The translations under genes were made by a program, and so were the position numbers. A stretch of DNA of 64,000 nt, from assembly GCA_944472155.2 (NCBI GenBank), contig OX235279.1, positions 175,873,868 to 175,937,867 on the forward strand, in the 5' to 3' direction. Shown here piece after piece: positions 53,828 through 63,480 of the stretch (its first letter is position 1; each line of letters opens with the position of its first letter). The notes under the pieces were generated by a model. The model saw nothing but the letters and a program-made list of their open reading frames with translations. It was not told the origin of the DNA and searched no databases. The stretch is from Trichobilharzia szidati (Eukaryota; Platyhelminthes; Trematoda; Strigeidida; Schistosomatidae).

Positions 53828-54695
53828 ATTATATTATTATTCAACAACACATCTCCAAATTATCCGATCTGCCGTCCTCTTCACCTGGATGACCCCACAA
53901 TCGCCCATAATCTTTCACCTCTTCCTTCTCCTCCAACTCACACCATCTCACCCATGTCACCAACGAGCACCAACGACCCACTCGCCACTTCATATTTGGA
54001 TCCCACCCAAGCAATGGCCTGCAATGCACGCGATGTCGTTCGACGGCCTCCTCAACCTATACCCAGTCCATCCATCTCCATTCTCTCTTACATATCTGTT
54101 GAGCAATCGGCTCTTGCTTGTCGGTTGATTTGTTCCCAACCAGCCAGCCAGCCAACCAGAGTTTCTTGTTGCTGATTCTTTCTGGCCAGCCGGTTGGCCA
54201 TTTGGTTTTCAGTATGGAGCCAGCCAGCTGGTGAAGACAGCTGTTGACAGAAGTCTACAGTAGTGTGTTGGGAATGCTTTTCGTGACACGGGAGCTCAGT
54301 GCAAGTTTCTCACCCGTATAGAAGAACTGGATGACCGACTGACTAGCTAACTGACTTCACTGACATTTGTGTTGAACAGAATCCGAATCTCGTTGTTAAT
54401 GCTGAGACTGAGGTGCAGTGCAGTGCAGAATATTACTGAACTGGTTTCAGGTTGATGAAAGTGTGTGTATCTTGCCTTTGCGATTCTGGCTGGCTGGCTG
54501 ACTGGTTGGCTTTTACATCCTCATTCGTGCCATCCGCTTGTGTTTGAAACTATGCTGGCCAGCCGAATAAGTGAAGGAGGTAACCTCAGTTGAATCCCTC
54601 CCGTTGATGATGATTGGTGCTGGTTGTTGTTGCTGTTGGTGGTGGTGGTGGTTGTTTATCTTCATCACCTCCGTCTTCTCTGTGTTCACGTGATA
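53828..54695 (-). mobile_element. RTE-type LINE, C-terminal part, duplicated words
   Basis: 3' end at ATTATTATTC (53831). Minus-strand order from NTEKTEVMKI (54690-54660) through a QQQ/HHH-type tract, INGRDSTEVTSFTYSA, then ANQPASQNRKGKIHT-like and C-terminal blocks. CCAG/GGCT words are locally repeated (54141-54170, 54480-54510), lengthening the sequence. Most similar to 19798-20545. Confidence 0.82.
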
Positions 54696-54739
54696 AAATA
54701 AAAAAGATAAAACAATCTAATTTAGTAGGTATGGAACCT

Positions 54740-55135
54740 TAATAGCGAGTTCAACTCAGTAAGTGAAAACACAAATCAAGACTGAATGGAATGTTATGCA
54801 CACAAACAAAACAGTTGTGGTTACGAGGGTAGTGAGAGATTAGCCACACTCTCTTTCTGTATGCATACGTTGGGTCGAAGTCTTTTGATAACAATGGCTT
54901 CTGCGAACGAAGTAAACATGCTTTTCTTTGTGTATTGATTATTCTGAAAGCCTGACTAAATTCCACTGTCAATTGCAGGTCTGGGGATTGCGCTTGAGAA
55001 TACTTTGATGCCTCGAAAACTGAAACTTTTAGGGATATGTTCGGAGAATCTAGTACACTCCCTCTTCTCAGTCCTTCCTATGTATTTGCTACTGCAAGTG
55101 CTGCATACATGTTCATTCTTTCTCTATTCAAACTA
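54740..55135 (-). mobile_element. Penelope-like element, PLE-C copy 2 (GIY-YIG and C-terminus)
   Basis: Minus strand gives NEHVCSTCSSKYIGRTEKRE (GIY-YIG, paired Cys), TRFSEHIPKSFSF, an AIPRPAIDSGI-like linker, and SFAEAIVIKRLRPNV. It matches PLE-C copy 1 at 41090-41400. The RT is missing and there are a few stops. It begins exactly where the SINE-C at 55140 ends. Confidence 0.88.
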
Positions 55136-55139
55136 ATAA

Positions 55140-55520
55140 AGATAACCGGATTGATATTAGTTAGATAACCATTGAAAACTGCTAGGGAATACTGGACAGT
55201 TCTTTCGTCCCTTGGAGTTTGGGACTCACTGACAGTATGCATCCACTACACGGGTTTGAACCCGGGATCTCCCGGTCACAAGTCAACCTCGTAGGTCACT
55301 CAGACACTGGCCAACCCATGAATTCTAACTTCTATTAAAATTTATGATTTCAGCACGACTGGCACCAGCCAATGTCATCCATGGAGAGTATTTATCCTCA
55401 CTCCAAACCGACTGGACCCCATTGGTCACGACTTCTCACTAGAACTCCAGGCCATTTTGTCTTGCAGTCAGTCATTAGCAAGCATCAGACTAATTTTTGA
55501 GAGCTAGTGCTGTGGGGATT
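55140..55520 (-). mobile_element. SINE-C, full-length unit
   Basis: Minus orientation. Body complement TAGATAACCATTGAAAACTG, hammerhead block complement GACAGTTCTTTCGTCCC and GGGACTCACTGACAG, box B complement GGGTTTGAACCCGGG, head complement CACTCAGACACTGG, and leader complement GGTCACGACTTCTCACTAG at 55434-55452, then GCATCAGACTAATTTTTGAG. Confidence 0.85.
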
Positions 55521-55905
55521 TGATTTGTTTCTAGTTTGTTCATGGATTGATATATCGATTACAGAACACCTACTTTGTCCTAGTTTAGGACCGCCTCTTC
55601 ATCAGTATGCACTCACTGCCACGGGATTGAACTCAGGACATTCTGGTTAAAAGGTGAGCTAGCTCGTAGACCATTAAGCCACTGCGACCAGATCCAATGG
55701 CCAACGCATGAATTCTAACTTCTGAAAATTCATGACGTAGCACGACTACTTCGCAATGTCTTCTTCGAACCACTTCGAACCCCAAACTAGTCTAACGAGA
55801 CAACTGCCCAATACTCCCAGGTTTTCCAGTGGTCCTCTAACTGATATCAACTCATGATGATATCCTCCAACCAGTCAAACAAAACAACCCCTACAAAACC
55901 AATTC
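55521..55905. mobile_element. SINE-C, second minus unit joined to a forward body
   Basis: The minus unit 55521-55760 continues in the same orientation as the previous unit (direct tandem), with CTTTGTCCTAGTTTAGGACC, box B complement GGGATTGAACTCAGG and head complement CATTAAGCCACTGCGACC. It then switches to a forward hammerhead/body piece (CCCAAACTAGTCTAACGAGAC, GGTTTTCCAGTGGTCC) to about 55905. Confidence 0.75.
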
Positions 55906-57955
55906 TTGAGAAATTATTTACTGACCCTTCTGTGTTTCAGTCGTACCATACATAAAACCATCTACTATTGATTTTTCCACCGGTGAAAATGATTTTATAA
56001 TGTATGGAATAGTTTTTTTTGTTTATCGATCGGCATAAAAGATTGAAGACGGAGAAGGAGGGGAGCGAAGGCAAATTTGATGATCTGAGAAGGAACATTT
56101 TGTTGTTGTTGTTGTTCCTGTTCTTGTTGGTTTAATTGCTTCAGTAGCCTGAAGCATCATTAGCCACCTATCCATCTATCCATTCACCTCGTCATCTCTG
56201 TCCGTTGTATAATCTGCATCGTCAGATGTACAAAAACTTTAACCTATTCATTCATTGTAGAATAGAAATTTTGGTCATTAAAGTGAATATTTAATTAATT
56301 CATCAATAATAATAATAACAATTATTATTATTATTTAATAGTTCTGTTAGTATTTATTTTTATTTATTTATTTCACTGCCTATTCATCAACTGCATCAAC
56401 TTTTTATCCCTCTGTCCCTTTTTCAGTTTTTAAGATTGAGAACACAATAGAAAAGTATGCCATTCTCAAGGGTGTTTTGTGTAAGTAATTTCGAGAGGGG
56501 AAGTCATTCTGATGAATTGATTTTCCTCTATCTCTCGCATTATTTTTCCTTTTCTGTCCTACCTAGTCTCACTTATCTACTCACATTTTTCTCCTACAGT
56601 TACTGCGTCCTAGTGATGAGTTATCGTTTGCTTACTTACATTCAGTAATAATAATAATAACGATAATAATAGCATCTTTCATGTCACACGAGCGAAAATG
56701 CGTGGAGGGGGGAGGAATAGTTTTCTCAAGGAAAAAATAAAAGAGGCAGAACATTTTTGGTGCTGTCGAAAAGACGAAGAAGTGCTTGGTGTTAAACTGT
56801 AAAATCGTTAGCCCTGAGTAGTTTTTGATCGAATTCGCTGACTGAACAGAGGATTTATAAGTTTGAAAAGAAGGCTGCGTGACTGCTTATTGAAATTTGT
56901 GAATTCTGAGTTATTTCTCTCGATCATGGTGATTGGTGCTGGTTTTTGTTGCTGTTGCTGCCATTGGGTTTCTTCTGCCGTTACACTATTGTCTTAAATG
57001 AGACTGAGTGATAAATAAACTCAATGAGATCTTTTACTGACCAAGGGTCCTTGTCCATTTTTAATTCATGAGAACTCACCATTAAGATTTTTATTTGTAA
57101 AAAAGTAAAACATGTGATTCAGCAAAAAGACTCCTCCTAACTCTTCCCCTTACTGTACTTCTACAACTAATTTTTTTTCATAACTGTGTCCAATTATTTT
57201 ACGCTTAAAGTACGAAATAACACGCCATACAAATGCGAAGATTATTGAGCGTTAATCAAATTAGAATAATGGATGTACAGTAGGAAACTTTAAAAATATT
57301 GCGACCACAATTAAAAGATGTGAATAACGCAGTAAGAACAGTTTTTGCAGGATAAGATTGATTCATTTTGTTTTACAGGGTTTTTCATCAGCTGCATACA
57401 ACCCGATTAGCAAAATACACAAGTAATCAATACAATGTATGTATTTGAACTGAATGACCAGTTCATTTCACAAGGGTAGAATGACATGACGAGAATGCGA
57501 ATGAGTTACAAATTATACTGGAAGCTACTAAAATCAACTATGACCAAAATGGTGACACAACATGTTGCAAATAGAAGAACGTTCAGAAATTTCGCGGTAT
57601 TTCACACGTCAGTGAAGATGGCTACGTAAGCATGAGTAGAGTCATCCAGACATGATGAAACAGTTCAAACATCACAAGGACATTGATGAAATTAGTGAAA
57701 AAATTGATGAGTGTAAATATCAAGTTACATCATACAAATAAAATGAAATTCTGGTGAGTTAAAGTGAAAGAGTCAGTGCACATCAAAGCAAGTAACAGTC
57801 TCTTTTTGAAAATGGAATTCGGTTTTCACTCTTCAAATGGAGGAAGCTTCATTATTTCGAAGTAGTCGTGAAGTGCTTTGTCTGCTCACTGCCCCCAATC
57901 TAAGTAACAGTATTTTGACGACATCAACTTTACAAAAGAAGAAGAAGAAACAACT
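55906..57955. other. Unassigned AT-rich region
   Basis: GTT tract at 56101-56118, AAT/ATT tract at 56305-56335, TTA/TTTA stretch 56350-56372. 56925-57000 (GGTGATTGGTGCTGG, then GCTGTTGCTGCC) resembles a minus-strand RTE scrap. The upstream part of PLE-A copy 4 may extend into 57800-57955 but is not readable. No gene recognised. Confidence 0.45.
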
Positions 57956-57959
57956 GAAA

Positions 57960-59440
57960 CCAAAGCTCTGTTTTCCCACATCTCGGTGGGGTGAACTAAC
58001 AATGGAAAATTAGAAATTCCAGTCAATAGACATTGACACTCGTACTGAAATCTTAAAAGAATTGTTATTAAGGTGTACCGTGAATGTAAATTTCAAATTT
58101 GATGGCACACTTTATAGACAAGTGGATGGGGTGGCGATGGACTCCCCATTTTTGGCTGATTTCTTTCTAAGTAAACTAGAAAATGGACCTTCGAACCACC
58201 TTATCAGGAAGTTCTCATTTCATTGCCAGTATATGGATGACACCTTCACTCTTTGTGATAATGATTCGGATAGGAACCCAAGAATAACTGAATTCAATGA
58301 AGTACATTCTGCCATGAAATTCATGTACGAAGAGGAATCCCAAAACAGAATTGCCTTCCTATATGTCCTACTTACAAGAAAACCAGATGGTAGTATAAAG
58401 AGAAATTTGCATAGGAAAAGCACATGGACAGGACAATATACACATTTTCACAGCTTCGTTCCCATCCAGTACAAAAGAAATTTAATAAACACCCTCAGCC
58501 ACAGGGTTAGAGCTAAATGATCAGAAGAGGTAATTGAAGATGAACTAAGGATTGTATGTGATACCTTGACTGAAAATAGCTATCCCCACAAATTTATCAG
58601 GAAACACATGATCAAGAAAGCGGGAAAGGACTATTCTACCTCTGTAAATAAGAAGCTTTTATACATACAACTGCAGTTCAAGAGTGACGCATCCAGTGAA
58701 ACAATTACCGACAAGTTAAGAAAATTTATTCAAAGGACTTTTAATGCTGGCGAACAAAACGTATTATTCTCTACACGACTGATGGTGATTCCTCGATTGA
58801 AAGATAAAGTACCTAGACTAGCCACTTCCAATTGTATCTACCAATTCAACTGCGCTTGTGGAGCGAGTTATATCAACCGTTGCTCTAGGAACTTGATTTT
58901 TCGTGCTCGAGAACATCTCCCACTATGGCTAAGTAAAGGTGTAGTTAAAACTATTAACAGCTCGATATTAGACCATCTGGTGCAAACCGGTCGCAAAGTC
59001 AGCGTAGAAGAATCCTTCTCTATAATATATCGGGTTCCTAACAAATTTCCAAAATCGTCGAAGCACCACATGCTGGAAACAGCAAAGGCTATTGCAATTC
59101 GCCTCAAACAACCAGTGCTCTGTGTGCGAATGAAGCAAGTCCAGCTAGTGACTACTACTGCCCTGGTTGGCCTTCAGTAGAGATTATAAATTCATGCATG
59201 AATTTGTAATATTTTCTTTCCTAATTTTTCTGACATTCAGCTTATTTTATGTTGATGCTACTGAACTGTAATCCAGGCATATTATTGATTCGATGTTATT
59301 TAAACAGCATCAATGTTGTTCATAACACTAATTCATTCATTCACTATAATGTATATATAACAGTAGAGCCTGATGATGAAGTTATCGAAAAGAGTATTCT
59401 TTGTTCAGTATCCATTCTTCTGAAAATTTCAATATTCAGA
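57960..59440 (+). mobile_element. Penelope-like element, PLE-A copy 4 (reference copy: RT, GIY-YIG, 3' UTR)
   Basis: One frame runs from about 58040 to 59180 with a single in-frame stop at 58518-58520. Order: RTEILKELLLRCTVNVNFKF, DGTLYRQVDGVAMDSP-FLADFF (motif B, with four residues missing after MDSP compared with GSPLSPVLAD in PLE-C), QYMDDTFTL (motif C), FLYVLLTRKPDGS, HRKSTWTGQYTHFHSFVP, SYPHKFIRKH, NCIYQFNCACGASYINR (GIY-YIG with the last G replaced by N), KTINSSILDHLVQTGRK and KAIAIRLKQPVLCVRMK to a stop at 59180. The 3' UTR carries the hammerhead-like module. Motif B deletion plus the nuclease change make it inactive. Confidence 0.95.
59363..59408 (+). ncRNA. Hammerhead-like module, PLE-A copy 4
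   Basis: Same as 50006-50054: GAGC, CTGATGA, TGAAGTTATC, GAAAAG, loop, CTTT, GTTC. Stem I here is GAGC/GUUC (four pairs, one wobble), stem III AAG/CUU. The core is intact and stem II weak. Confidence 0.55.
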
Positions 59441-59444
59441 AAAT

Positions 59445-60115
59445 CAGATCATAGAGACAACGCAACAATACAAATAAGGAATTGTATACAAACATTATTT
59501 TAAAAGAGCCCAGGATACACTACAACACTTCTGCCTTGAGAGTACATTAGACGTACATCTTATGACTGCCTTCCAGAAGAATTTCTATACATGAAACTTT
59601 ACCACAAAATACCTACCCTCAAGCCAGCTGACCAACGCGAAATAATGCATTTAAAGCACAGATGAAATCGTCATACTGTATACGGAGAACATCTGTGAAA
59701 TCACTGCAGGACTGTTAGAACCTTTGGGAATAGATGTCGTTCACAAACCAGCAAAATAACTGTAATCCATAGCATGTTGACCAAAAGATGTATCGACACA
59801 CGAAGACAAAGTAAACACCATCTAGAAGATAGACTGCAACAACCGTGAAAAACATTGTACCGGTTGAAGTGAACATTCACGTCAAAAGATATGATATCCA
59901 TCCTCTCATCGCAATGTGTATTGACAACTATGGACACCAATTCTACTGGGAAGTGTACAAATCTTAGACAAAGAAAGCACCAAAAATGTTAAGGAATTGC
60001 TAGAAGCCTGATAATCAGACGAGTCTGTGGTCGAAAACCCTATGAATGTAGATGAAATCTATCAACTAACCAAGATAAAATCGCATGACAAAAGTCAACG
60101 GGGCTATTACTGTGT
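59445..60115 (+). mobile_element. Penelope-like element, PLE-B copy 3, heavily decayed
   Basis: Pieces in PLE-B order: RNCIQTLF (59478), a broken middle, PLGIDVVHKPAK (59725), a GIY-YIG remnant (CNN-EKHCTG), VKRYDIHPLIAMCIDNYGHQ, FYWE, VQILDKESTKNVKELLEA, NPMNVDEIYQLTKIKSHDK. Many stops. Directly behind the PLE-A copy 4 tail. Confidence 0.82.
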
Positions 60116-60129
60116 TAAAAAAAGGTGAA

Positions 60130-60480
60130 TCTCTAAAATCTAGGCTCTTGGGTATACATTGAACAATCCTCATGGACAACCGTCGATCTGTTCTTCCCAT
60201 GTACTTACTATCACACATAAGTGTGAATTCACAAACGTAGTTAGAGTTAATGGGAGTCGAAAATTGATCTGCATTGAACTATGCAAGTAAGCAGGTTGAT
60301 ATATATAGGAGGACCTGTTTGTATATGTTCTCGAAAGTATGTCTTTCATTCTTCACGTGTAAATCTTAATTTAAGGAACACTGGCTTCTTCTTTACAGCA
60401 GTGTATTCTGCCTTTCTCCTGCCACGTTTACCAAACAGAAATAATTGCATAAAAGACTTGAAAATGGTAATATTTTTGAA
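60130..60480 (-). mobile_element. Penelope-like element, PLE-C copy 3, decayed
   Basis: Minus strand gives TCIVQCRSIFDSH and STPINSNYVCEFTLMCDSKY, then MGRTDR, matching CSLVQSKIDRCPSHVNSNCI, YKFTCICGSSYIGRTERR of PLE-C copy 1. G to M and other changes damage the nuclease motif. It faces PLE-B copy 3. Confidence 0.78.
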
Positions 60481-60528
60481 TGTGACACAAGGTTGTGTGC
60501 TGTGACTGTGACATTACTCGAATAAATT

Positions 60529-60751
60529 TCTTTTTACTTCACGTTCCCAGTGGAACATAGAGCCCCAAGCTAGTGGCTTGGAGTTTCTGTAGCAGTGTTT
60601 AATTTTTACAGGATGGGGTTGCTAGCCTCATGCCCAACCTTTCCTCTTCACCAGTATTATTTCAGGCTTAGCGAGGTAAAGCAGTGCGTCGTCCGATGAT
60701 CGAACCCTGGACCATGTGCATGGTCGGCGAGCGTCCTAACCACTATGCCAA
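60529..60751 (-). mobile_element. SINE-A with target-site duplication, 5' truncated
   Basis: Minus orientation: terminus complement GTTCCCAGTGGAACATAGAG, GGTTGCTAGCCTCATGCCC, box B complement GATCGAACCCTGG, box A complement CGTCCTAACCACTATGCCA, without the outer head stem. ACTCGAATAAATT at 60516-60528 and 60752-60764 (13 bp). Confidence 0.93.
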
Positions 60752-60764
60752 ACTCGAATAAATT

Positions 60765-61149
60765 AGTTTGGTTTATTTAGATAGAGTGGAATTTCAAACG
60801 ATAGATGCACAAAATGTTTAAGGCATATCTATGTCGGTTTCTTGATAAATAAAAAAGTACGTCTTCATAAGAAGACGGGACTCCTAGAAGTCTTTGCTCG
60901 CCTGTTCAAATCGATGCCTAACTGAGAAGAAATCTCCGTTCTCTGTTAGAATTAAGAAGAAATGATTCATCAAATGCAGGATGACATTTAACTGACTCAC
61001 AATTTTTTTGAAAACTTTAGTATAACTCCTAACGAGATAATTTGTCGATTCGTGTAAGTGGAAAATTTCCGGCTTAACTTCCTTCATATTTCACTTTTCC
61101 GTTTTTATTCAGTAATAATGCATACTTACTAAGTGTGCTTGTCAGCTTA
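60765..61149. other. Unassigned
   Basis: Possibly the degraded 5' part of the following PLE fragment. Nothing readable. Confidence 0.35.
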
Positions 61150-61564
61150 GCAAAACGCTTTCACATTTCGTTCTTGTCTTGTGGATACAGAACACAAGAT
61201 TGGTGTTAAAGAGGCTTTCAGAGTCATTCACTGCATACCACCAACTAATCTTAACTTCACCTTAAGAGTTCGTCCACTATATACATATTTCTGAGGCAGT
61301 TGGAATCCACATTTAGAAGCCTGATTTGTGCGTCCAAAAGAAGTTAGTTCAGACACTGTCCTTACCTTGGTGATTTAGATTTGAATGTTCCTAAATTGTT
61401 TTGGAGAAATTCCCTTAATTTCAGTTGATATTCTATTTGCTATCATATTATTATTATAATTCATGCATCTTTAATGAACTGCAATTCCATTGTGATCTTA
61501 CTTTACAAATGGATATTATTTAAAAAACACTAATATTGTTATTGACTACTAATCTAGAATATTC

Positions 61565-61595
<31 letters not shown>

Positions 61596-61690
61596 GTATA
61601 TATATATGTATATATATATATATATGTAATTGTAGAGTCAGAAGAGGAAATTATCGAAAAGGATATTCTCTGCTCAATTTTTATTATTTT
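61150..61690 (+). mobile_element. PLE-A-like fragment, copy 5 (C-terminus, 3' UTR, diverged hammerhead)
   Basis: Reads HKIGVKEAFRVIHCIPPTNL, then PDLCVQKKLVQTLSLPW, comparable to the PLE-A C-terminus. The 3' UTR (61440-61560) parallels 59230-59340 and contains a TA expansion. At 61632-61676 lies GAG, TCAGAAGA, GGAAATTATC, GAAAAGG, ATATTCTCT, GCTC: the module with a changed core (CUGAUGA to CAGAAGA) but stem I still paired, a former G-U pair now being G-C. Confidence 0.7.
61563..61628. repeat. TA-rich microsatellite
   Basis: About 66 nt of alternating TA with scattered G and T interruptions, expanded inside the PLE-A-type 3' UTR where other copies have only GTATATAT. Confidence 0.9.
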
Positions 61691-61989
61691 TTTCTAGATG
61701 TATGAGTTGAAATCATTGGCTAGTTGGGGGGGGGGTTACCATCAGGACATGACAAGTAACCAGTAGCAAAAGTAAAATGTAGAGGCAAACAACTAAAATG
61801 AGGTTTACTTGTCTAAAAAAATAATTTGAAGAAAAAAAGGAATCATACTAAGCACCATTATGATATTAGATAGTTGGAGGCAATCGGCAGGAAGCCTTGA
61901 ACCTAGGTTTCGTGCCAGTTGGCACTTCCCAGTCAGAAAGGCGTATCTGCGACCTTGAAGGAACTCATGTCCCCCCTGAGAGCAGAAGC

Positions 61990-62480
61990 CGCATCACCCG
62001 AATGGAAAAAAGGGCTTCAGCAGCATCTTGGAGTAACACTCTTTAGTCTTCTCTACCTGGCTCCACTATCGCACACAGTTTGCAGCGAAAGTGGTTGTTG
62101 ATTGAAAACCTTTATCAGCCTGCTGGAAATGCTTTTGGTGGCGTGCTAAATCTCTAGAGCATATAGAAATACTGACGCTATTGTTGAAAATCTATGTCTT
62201 GTTGCTCAACCTGATAACAGTAGATTTCCATATTGGCTTCAGATTAGTGAAGGTATGTCTTACTTCTCAGGTCTTGTCTCTGACAATCTTACCTGTGTTG
62301 TCTGTAGTTGAAACGATGCTGCCTAGATCATTGGAAGAGGTGACTTCATTCACGTTGTTCCTCACCCCATGCTGCTGATTGGTGTGTGTTGTTTTTTGGT
62401 TGGATGTCTTCAACCCCCCCCCGTCATGTCCATGTTCACTTGAAGTCCTGTTTTCGATGCTTTTCTGCGCAGAAAAAGAT
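61990..62480 (-). mobile_element. RTE-type LINE fragment, decayed
   Basis: Minus-strand pieces: KTGLQVNMDMT-like (62460-62420), a GSIVSTTDNTGKIV block (62330-62280), a LK-IW segment, then FNNSVSISICSR-like and a C-terminal scrap to about 61995. A run of nine C at 62416-62424 interrupts it. No 3' terminus. Confidence 0.7.
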
Positions 62481-62689
62481 ACTAAGCGTAACACCATGTA
62501 TTTATATACTTTTCCGATTAGAATAGTACGACTACTTGTAACTCACTTGAGAAATTCCTTCGCCATTTCTCTCATCACTTATTAGCTAAATTGAGATTAT
62601 GACGACCAGTCTACCGATTTGATTCTGATGACGGAAGTAGTACATCACAGTATAATTTTCCATTGAAACTGTATGATATTTATATATAT

Positions 62690-62915
62690 ATCCAGTCGGT
62701 GGTTCGATGGCAGAATGCCCGTCAACCACTCACCTGGCCCAATGTTCATTTCCGAAACGATGCACTCCTAGATTTCGCTGAACCGACAGAAAGTCCGTAA
62801 AAGAGGGACATTTAACCTAGCAACCTTACCTTGCGAAAATAACACAAGAACAACTCAAGCTTAAAACAGCTTGAGGTACCAGAGTGTGCTCGGAAGGAAC
62901 GAAAACGAATGATTT
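62690..62915 (+). mobile_element. SINE-A, diverged
   Basis: Head GTCGGTGGTTCGATGGCAGA, then ATTTCGCTGAACCGACAG, AACCTAGCAACCTTACC, the CAAGCTT/AAGCTTG-like hairpin and a terminus with GGAACGAAAACG. Box B is not recognisable. Confidence 0.65.
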
Positions 62916-63004
62916 CCACTACTTCCAAGAATATAGCTCAAATTCGCTTTGGTACCTGACAGAAAGAAACTGGGGCTAAAAAGCCACAAACCTTTATTTT
63001 GAGC

Positions 63005-63480
63005 TATTGGAGGCCAATTGCTATCAGCTCATGACGAAAATCCTCCAACCAATCAAAAAATCCCTACAAAACCAATACTTGAAAATTCATCTGATGCTCA
63101 CTAGCGACTGGCCCTATTCACGCAGTTAACCTGGGATTCCAGTGGGAAGCCATGACCAGTAGGTTACAACGGGTTGAAGTCGAGACAGTAACTCATTGAA
63201 GAAGACATTGGGAAGTAGTCGCGCTATGTCATGAATTGGTAGAAGTTAGAATTCATGGGCTGGCCATTGGATCGGGTCGGACTCCAGTGGCTTAATGATC
63301 TACCAGCTAGCTTCCCTCGTAACCAGAAGCACCTGGGTTTCAACCCTAGCGTTGGATGCGTACTGATGAAGAGCTAGTCCCAGGCTAGAACAACGGAAAC
63401 TGCTGTCCAGTACCCTTTGTTGGTTTTCCAATGGTTCTCTAACTGATGTCAGCTCATAATGAAATCCTCCAAACAAACTT
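63005..63480 (+). mobile_element. SINE-C, 1.2-unit tandem copy
   Basis: Begins with the body end of one unit (CTATCAGCTCATGACGAAAA, CCTCCAACCAATC) and runs directly into the leader of the next (GCTCACTAGCGACTGG, CCATGACCAGTAGG), head (GTGGCTTAATGATCTACC, box B GGGTTTCAACCC), hammerhead block 63358-63415 (CTGATGAAGAGCTAG, GGAAACTGCTGTC, CAGTAC) and body (TGTCAGCTCATAATG). The repeated CAGCTCAT blocks are about 427 bp apart, which measures the unit length. Confidence 0.88.
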
